A stretch of DNA of 10,392 bases, from the NCBI GenBank assembly GCA_016938535.1, contig JAFGUL010000097.1, positions 1-10,392 on the forward strand, written 5' to 3'. The translations under genes and the position numbers were made by a program. Below, piece by piece: positions 5,183-10,392 of this stretch. This stretch comes from Candidatus Delongbacteria bacterium (GTDB taxonomy: Bacteria; Delongbacteria; UBA4055). Below the pieces are notes generated by a model. It did not search any database. It was not told where the DNA came from and worked only from the letters and a program-made list of their open reading frames with translations. Positions within the stretch are counted from its first letter, which is position 1; each line of letters begins with the position of its first letter.

Positions 5183-6559
5183 TTAAAATTCATTCAGCGA
5201 TACGATCCCTGTAGCTGCTTCAAGATCGATCAAAGCGGTTATCATGTTGTGCATAGTATTTACTTTATTAAGTCTCGAAGTCTCAAGCGCGGTCTGAGCT
5301 CCTGTCAGTTCGAGCTGAGTACAGAGTCCGTTGTCGTACCTTACCTGAGTGATCTCAAGCGCTTTTTCATATTCTGCGATCTCTTTATCTCTAAGTTTCA
5401 GTTCCTCCATTGCGAGAGAAAGTTTACTTACGGCATCCTTTACCTGCAGCCTTATTAATTTTGTTGTTTTCTCAATATTGAGGACAGCTTTTTTCTCTTC
5501 GACCTTTGCCTGATCCACTTTCGCTTTTGTCCCGAACCCGTTAAAGATGGGAAAATTTGCAGTTACACCCACATTTAAAGCTCCGACACCGTAGTTTTTT
5601 TCAAAAGTATCCGCAATATCGTCGCTCTGGGACTGAAATGAATAATTTGCAAGCCCGATAATATTGGGATAATGATTGGAATATTCAAAATCAATGTTCT
5701 TCTGCAGAAGTTCTTTCTGATATTGAAGAAGCTGAAGTTCGATCCTGTTCTCAACGGCTTTCTCATAAGCGGCGGAAGTGTCGGTCTCTATCTTTTCTGT
5801 AAGTTCTCCCGAAATATCAAAATCTGCATCACCGTCTGTTCCCATATTTATCTTCAGGTACTCTTTGGCCAGTTCGTAATAATTATCAATGGAAACTATC
5901 TTGGGTTCGATCGAATTTACTCTCACTCTGGCCTGAATGAAATCGTATTCTGAAACCAGACCCTCTTTGTACATTTTTTCAACTTTATCAAGATTATCGT
6001 ATGCGTCTTTTTTTACGAGTTCCATTACTTTTTTCGACTCTTTCAGCACAAGTATCTGATAAAAATTCTTTTTTATTTCTGTCACGACCTTATTCTTCTC
6101 AAGCTCAAATGCATTTTTGTTCATCTTTTTGAAAATTACCGCTACTTCAAGTGCGACACCGACTTTACCTCCGAGCCAGATAGGCTGCATGAGACTTATG
6201 TCCGCCTGAAGAGTGTTGTTTTTCATAGCTTCAACTTCAGAAGGCGGCAAAGGGGAAGCAGGCTGACCCGCTATTTCTGCAAGAGCGTTTGAAAAGCTTG
6301 CGAAATAATATTCCATATTCGTGATCTTTGAAGAGTAAAGGTTCCTCAGATAAGTCAGATTAGCTTCCACTTTGGGCAGAGCACCGCTGAATGCTTCATT
6401 GTAAACATATTCTGATTTTTCAAGCTCCTGAGCGGCCGATCTGACGGATTCATTGTTCTCAAGCGCGGTCATTATAGCTTTTTCAAGGTCATAGACTTCA
6501 CCGGCCGACGGTACAGAAATCAGTATCAGCGCTAAAAGTATAATTAAAGAATTCTTCAT
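5183..6559 (-). CDS. TolC-family outer-membrane efflux channel
   Basis: A 458-residue outer-membrane factor that forms the exit duct of the tripartite pump. A signal peptide (1-20, MKNSLIILLALILISVPSAG) carries no lipobox Cys, so the mature protein is not lipidated. Two OEP repeats follow: the first about 24-240, with YEKSEYV-type helices and YLRNLYSS; the second about 260-450, with YPNIIGLANYSF, VGVTANFPIFNGFGTKAKVD and RYDNGLCTQLELTGAQTALE. The Pro-Ile-Phe-Asn-Gly motif before the last long helices is typical of the family. Its ATG shares one base with the pump's stop (TAATG), and GGAG lies 7 nt before it inside the pump gene, so expression is coupled. The channel is probably dedicated to this pump, since it is encoded with it. 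Confidence 0.93.
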   Translation of the reverse strand: MKNSLIILLALILISVPSAGEVYDLEKAIMTALENNESVRSAAQELEKSEYVYNEAFSGALPKVEANLTYLRNLYSSKITNMEYYFASFSNALAEIAGQPASPLPPSEVEAMKNNTLQADISLMQPIWLGGKVGVALEVAVIFKKMNKNAFELEKNKVVTEIKKNFYQILVLKESKKVMELVKKDAYDNLDKVEKMYKEGLVSEYDFIQARVRVNSIEPKIVSIDNYYELAKEYLKINMGTDGDADFDISGELTEKIETDTSAAYEKAVENRIELQLLQYQKELLQKNIDFEYSNHYPNIIGLANYSFQSQSDDIADTFEKNYGVGALNVGVTANFPIFNGFGTKAKVDQAKVEEKKAVLNIEKTTKLIRLQVKDAVSKLSLAMEELKLRDKEIAEYEKALEITQVRYDNGLCTQLELTGAQTALETSRLNKVNTMHNMITALIDLEAATGIVSLNEF

Positions 6560-9500
6560 TATCTGTCTCCGTTTATATGTTCTTTTTTAAGGTCGCTTGC
6601 TATATCCTCTTCAATACTTCTCTTATTGCTCGCAAATGTAGCATAGAACGAAGGTATAACGAACTGTGTAAGTAAAGCCGCCGTGATAAGTCCGAAAAGC
6701 GAGACGACTCCCATTCCCTGCTGCATGGCTGCACCTTCACCGATACCGAGAGCAAGCGGGAGCATACCGAAAACCGATGCGAGTGTGGCCATGACTACCG
6801 CTTTGAGCTTCTCTGTCGCTGCATTGATTATAGCTTCACTGACCGTCTGACCCTGTTTTTTGAGGATATTAGCATAGTCCAGAATAAGGATAGCGTTGTT
6901 TACAACAATACCTATAAGCATTACTCCTGCCATCATTGCGAATAAACTCATTGATATCCCTGTCAGTTTTAACCCCCACAGCACACCGAGCAGCGACAGG
7001 GGAAGGGTCATCATGATCAGGATGGATTCTCTGTACGATTCAAGAATTCCGGCCATAAGCAGGAAGGTCAGAATAATTGCGATCAGAGCGGCTTTTGCGA
7101 ACTCGGCACCCATTTCAGCCTGCATTTTTGCTCCGAACCCGGTATCGATCTTATAGCCTTCAGGTATATCTATTGAAGATTCTATCTCTTTTAAAATGTC
7201 ACTGTTGATCTCACCGGTCGATCTTGATGCCACATCAGCCGTAACCTTGAACCGTCTCGCTTTTTCCTTACGCGTTATGACCGAAGGTGATTCGGAGATC
7301 GAAAGATCAGCCAGCTCGGATATCTTGATCTGTCCGCGCGGAGTAAGAACCGTAAGGTTCCCGATCTTGTCAAGATCATTTACTGTTTCGTCATCGAGAG
7401 TGACCCTTATATCATATTCTATACCTGATTCTTTGAGAACAGAACCTGTAAGACCTTCAACCGCTGTACGCACAACCTGAGCAATTGAAACGACATCCGT
7501 ACCGTATTCAACCAGTTTCTTTTTGTCGGGAATAATTCTGACTTCAGGTTTGCCCGGCCTGATATCGGTATCGACATTTGTAGTTCCAGGCACTTTTCTC
7601 ACTATATCAAGAACCTGATAAGTAAGGCCGCTCAAAACCTCCTGATCATCTCCGTATATTTCAAATACTATGGGGGATTCTTCGTTAGGACCGCCTTCAA
7701 AAGAACTGCCCGGACTTACTTTTATCTTCGCATCAGGGATGTTTAGCAGTTTTGCATTAAGTTCAGCTATAACTTCATCAACGGATCTCTCAAGATATTT
7801 ATCAGTGAAGAGATTAGCTCTTAAAGACCCTAAATATCCGCCCTGTGAAACACCTGAGGAGGAAGACCCGATCTCAAGGATCACATTTTCTGTCTCTTTG
7901 AGTTCGAGGATCTTCTTTCTTATCTGCTCGAATACGGATTTGGTCTTATCGATCTCATAGTATGAAGGCATTTCAACTGATACATCAATGATCCTGTCCT
8001 TCATCTGAGGAAAGAATTCACTTCCGAGAGGACTTTTTGTAAGATAGTAGAATGTGCCGAAAAGTAATAGGAAAGGAAGTACCATTGTTGTTATTCTCAT
8101 TGACCTGTGATGTACGAGAATGCTGAGAAAACTTCTGTATTTTTCCTTAAGTCTGTCGAACATCATGTCGAAATTGTGACCGAATCCTTTTTTACTGACA
8201 GATATCACTTTGAATTTCCTCAAAAGGACAGTAGCAAGCATCGGAGTAACGGTAAATCCTACTATGATCGAAAATATCATCGCGTAGGTCACCATCAGGC
8301 CGAATTCTTTGAACATCTGACCGGCGATCGATCCCATTGATGCTATGGGCACAAAAACCACAATATTGGTCAGGGTGGATGCGAGAACCGCCACTGCTAT
8401 TTCCGTGGTCGCCTTATAAGATGCTCCGGCAGAACTTTCGCCCATTTTCATGTGCCTGATAATGTTCTCGATTATCACGACAGAATTAGTTACAAGCGTT
8501 CCGACCGATACCGAAAGGGCCATGAGAGTAAGAACATTGAGCGAGAAACCTGATATATCCGCAAGAAGAAATGTGGAGATCAGAATGACAGGTAGCGATA
8601 TAGCGATTATCAGTGTGATCCTCAGACTATGAAGGAATATATAGAGTACAATGGCAGTCAGAAGAATACCGAGATAGATCGTTGACATCGTGTCTGCAAC
8701 ACTGTTCCTTATAAATGTTGAAGAATCTCTGATCACGACAAGGTCCGAATTACCGGGCAGCTGCTTATTAAGCGTTTCGAGTTCTTCAATAACTCCGTCA
8801 GCTACTGAAACAGTGTTAGCATCGGATTGTTTAAAAACCGATATTTTTATGACCCTGTTCGTTGTGTTCCCGTTATCATCGTATTTATAATATGCCGAAT
8901 AGGATGTTTCCTTTTCCAGAGTGTCCTTTATCTCAGCTATGTCTCTCAGATATTTAACACCGAACGGTGTCTGTATTTTGATGTTCTCTATTTCGGTAAT
9001 ACCGTTGAATTCACCATATACTTTAACCGAATACTCGCTTCCGTCTTTCGAAATATTACCGCCCGGAAGGTTCAGGTTGTTCATTCCGAGATATCCGATT
9101 ACTTGAAGAGGTGAAAGAGAGTATTTGCTGAGATTTTTGTTGTTCAGAACGATCTGGATCTCTCTTTTTCTGCCTCCTGCCGTCTCAACCTTTGAAACAC
9201 CGCTGATCTTCGCGAAGCTTTTTTTCAGCTCGTTTTCGACAAAATCATAAGCATCCTTATCTGACAGATTTGTAACGAATGCCATCTGGACAACTGCTTC
9301 TGCATTGATGTCAAGTTTCATAATGACCGGTTTGTACACACCGTCGGGAAATTCATTTAAGATGGCGTCGATCTTGTCTTTTACCTCCTGATTCGCTATG
9401 TCGGGATCTTTATCGGTCAAAAACTTACAGACTGTAATACTCACATTTTCCATAAGATAGGATTCAACATAATCAAGACCTGAGACGGTATAGACTTCAT

Positions 9501-9705
9501 CTTCGATCTTTTTGGTAATGTTGGTCTCTATCTCTTCCGGTGAAGCTCCGGGATAAACCACCTGAATTGTAACGAAAGGGATCTCGACCTCGGGAATCGT
9601 GTTCAGAGGCAGATTAAAATATGAAAGAAAACCCAGCAGGGCTATCGCAAAGACCGTTACCGTGGTAAGTACCGGCCTCTTAACTGCAGTTTTTACAAGG
9701 ATCAT
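6559..9705 (-). CDS. RND-superfamily efflux pump, inner-membrane permease
   Basis: A 1048-residue RND transporter (AcrB/MdtB-like, hydrophobe/amphiphile type), the inner-membrane motor of the system. Topology is classical: TM1 at about 9-30, a periplasmic porter domain, TM2-TM6 at about 337-500, a second porter domain, and TM7-TM12 at about 540-560 and 870-1025. Recognisable segments are VKRPVLTTV, VVYPGASPEEIE, FFPQMKDR, LMAGILESYRESILIMMTLP and GIGEGAAMQQGMG. In TM4 the AcrB Asp407-Asp408 pair is Thr406-Asn407 (GTLVTNSVVIIEN), and in TM10 Lys940 is Asn936 (GIVVNNAILILDY). Glu413 and Asp943 remain near those helices. The start overlaps the TetR stop as ATGA, with GGAG 8 nt upstream. The substrate cannot be read from the sequence; xenobiotics or lipids are both possible. 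Confidence 0.95.
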   Translation of the reverse strand: MILVKTAVKRPVLTTVTVFAIALLGFLSYFNLPLNTIPEVEIPFVTIQVVYPGASPEEIETNITKKIEDEVYTVSGLDYVESYLMENVSITVCKFLTDKDPDIANQEVKDKIDAILNEFPDGVYKPVIMKLDINAEAVVQMAFVTNLSDKDAYDFVENELKKSFAKISGVSKVETAGGRKREIQIVLNNKNLSKYSLSPLQVIGYLGMNNLNLPGGNISKDGSEYSVKVYGEFNGITEIENIKIQTPFGVKYLRDIAEIKDTLEKETSYSAYYKYDDNGNTTNRVIKISVFKQSDANTVSVADGVIEELETLNKQLPGNSDLVVIRDSSTFIRNSVADTMSTIYLGILLTAIVLYIFLHSLRITLIIAISLPVILISTFLLADISGFSLNVLTLMALSVSVGTLVTNSVVIIENIIRHMKMGESSAGASYKATTEIAVAVLASTLTNIVVFVPIASMGSIAGQMFKEFGLMVTYAMIFSIIVGFTVTPMLATVLLRKFKVISVSKKGFGHNFDMMFDRLKEKYRSFLSILVHHRSMRITTMVLPFLLLFGTFYYLTKSPLGSEFFPQMKDRIIDVSVEMPSYYEIDKTKSVFEQIRKKILELKETENVILEIGSSSSGVSQGGYLGSLRANLFTDKYLERSVDEVIAELNAKLLNIPDAKIKVSPGSSFEGGPNEESPIVFEIYGDDQEVLSGLTYQVLDIVRKVPGTTNVDTDIRPGKPEVRIIPDKKKLVEYGTDVVSIAQVVRTAVEGLTGSVLKESGIEYDIRVTLDDETVNDLDKIGNLTVLTPRGQIKISELADLSISESPSVITRKEKARRFKVTADVASRSTGEINSDILKEIESSIDIPEGYKIDTGFGAKMQAEMGAEFAKAALIAIILTFLLMAGILESYRESILIMMTLPLSLLGVLWGLKLTGISMSLFAMMAGVMLIGIVVNNAILILDYANILKKQGQTVSEAIINAATEKLKAVVMATLASVFGMLPLALGIGEGAAMQQGMGVVSLFGLITAALLTQFVIPSFYATFASNKRSIEEDIASDLKKEHINGDR

Positions 9706-10340
9706 TTACAAATCTCCGTATTTGTGTTGGTTATTCCCATATAAAAGAAATCCATAGCGAAAGAGATCATCTCTTCCATGTTGAAGTCTTTGATCAGGTC
9801 GGATTTAATATTTTTAATCATGGAGTTGAGGAATACTATACCTGTAAACATGGCTTCAAGGAGCCTGACCGCAGAGTCAATATTCAGATCTTTATTGAAT
9901 TTATTTTCTCTGATACCCTGCGAAATAATGCTTTTGAGAACTTCGAATGTCTTGAGCTTGAGTTCAATGAATTCTGAATGCGATTTTTCCATAATCTGAT
10001 AATTGGGTTTTATGACCATGAGGCTTTTGGATCTTCGTATAAAATCAAGGTGCGCATTCTTCATAAATTCAAGTTTTTCTTCCGCCGGTATATCCTGTTC
10101 TGTAAGTCCTGAGATCTTGTTGTAAAATTTCTGTACATGTCCTTTTGCAATATTCATCGCGATCTCTTCCTTGTCCTTGAAATATGAGTAAAGCGAAGCC
10201 TTGGAAAATCCAACTTTCTTTGCGATATCCTCCATCTTTGCATTCTTAAAGCCGACCTTGTCTATCAGCTTAGCTGCTTCTTCAAGGATGATCTGTTTTT
10301 TTAACTCGATCTCTCTGCTTTTTATTTTTGATACTGCCAT
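9702..10340 (-). CDS. TetR/AcrR-family transcriptional repressor
   Basis: A 212-residue TetR-family regulator, first gene of the efflux operon. The N-terminal DNA-binding domain is clear: an ILEEAAKLIDKVGF helix, then the helix-turn-helix MEDIAKKVGFSKASLYSYFKDKEEI (36-60) with the family's YxYFxxKEEI ending. The rest is a helical ligand-binding and dimerisation domain (about 65-210) too variable to name a ligand. GGAGG lies 4 nt before the ATG. Being first in the operon it controls, with a palindrome in the predicted promoter, suggests autorepression relieved by a pump substrate. It overlaps the pump gene by 4 nt. Confidence 0.93.
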   Translation of the reverse strand: MAVSKIKSREIELKKQIILEEAAKLIDKVGFKNAKMEDIAKKVGFSKASLYSYFKDKEEIAMNIAKGHVQKFYNKISGLTEQDIPAEEKLEFMKNAHLDFIRRSKSLMVIKPNYQIMEKSHSEFIELKLKTFEVLKSIISQGIRENKFNKDLNIDSAVRLLEAMFTGIVFLNSMIKNIKSDLIKDFNMEEMISFAMDFFYMGITNTNTEICK

Positions 10341-10363
10341 AAAACCTCCGGTTACTTCGGTTC

Positions 10364-10392
10364 GTTTTACTGACTCCGGGTCAGCGGGTCAA
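10364..10392 (-). promoter_or_regulatory. Predicted promoter of the efflux operon
   Basis: On the minus strand a -35 TTGACC (10387-10392), a 17-nt spacer and a -10 TAAAAC (10364-10369) precede the TetR gene, giving a leader of about 16-20 nt before the ATG. The -35 touches the window edge. The -10 is only a 4 of 6 match, which suits a regulated promoter. Confidence 0.45.
10370..10384. promoter_or_regulatory. Likely TetR-family operator palindrome
   Basis: CTGACTCCGGGTCAG is a 15-bp inverted repeat about a central C with a single mismatched pair (CTGAC/GTCAG arms). It lies wholly in the 17-nt spacer of the predicted promoter. A further GGGTCA half-site follows at 10386-10391, so TGACCCG occurs twice in tandem on the minus strand. 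Position and symmetry fit binding of the adjacent TetR-family dimer that would block RNA polymerase. Confidence 0.5.

Noticed and set aside
6896..9114. Several plus-strand frames of 60-96 codons opposite the RND gene
   Set aside because: They are antisense to conserved transporter codons, contain no recognisable domains, and have no promoter or ribosome support.
1..10392. CRISPR array, tRNA, rRNA, insertion sequence or attachment site
   Set aside because: No regularly spaced repeats, cloverleaf-like sequences, transposase motifs or paired terminal repeats were seen on either strand by reading; a tool search could still reveal weak cases.

Overview
The window looks like chromosome from a Gram-negative bacterium of moderate-to-low GC (roughly 40% by eye). 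A complete tripartite efflux system with a TolC-type outer-membrane channel implies two membranes. Most genes carry a GGAG or AGGAG ribosome site, so Shine-Dalgarno initiation is in use. A real DivIVA homologue next to yggS and yggT is unusual for a Proteobacterium. It points to a deep-branching or poorly cultured phylum, for example in the FCB/Cloacimonadota/Delongbacteria neighbourhood; that placement is inference and no marker gene here settles it.

Layout from left to right. Positions 1-200 hold no identifiable gene, only a good minus-strand promoter-like sequence and two unresolved frames running off the edge. Positions 201-641 (minus) encode a UmuD-like self-cleaving S24 protein with no umuC in view. 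Divergent from it, 753-2990 (plus) is a tight four-gene operon: yggS (PLP homeostasis), yggT (integral membrane), divIVA (coiled-coil membrane/division protein) and a short, degenerate purine-nucleoside-phosphorylase relative with a sharp internal GC shift. The order recalls the ylmE-ylmG-divIVA block beside the Firmicute division cluster.

Convergent with that operon, 2998-3922 (minus) is a two-gene module: an AbiEii-type nucleotidyltransferase (toxin family) followed, overlapping by 20 nt, by an 87-residue partner resembling the DUF6922 group. It has its own strong promoter and ribosome site. A plus-strand terminator-like hairpin at 4053-4092 lies beyond it.

The right 60% (4116-10340, all minus) is one efflux operon in the unusual order TetR repressor, RND pump, TolC channel, membrane-fusion lipoprotein. 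Junctions overlap by 4 nt and 1 nt; the last gap is about 14-23 nt depending on the start chosen for the fusion protein. A near-perfect 15-bp palindrome fills the spacer of the predicted promoter, a natural site for autorepression. The pump lacks the intramembrane Asp pair and Lys of AcrB, with Thr-Asn and Asn at those positions, which questions how it couples to ion flow. That, the degenerate phosphorylase and the nucleotidyltransferase module are the points most worth following up. I did not find a clearly new multi-gene system.
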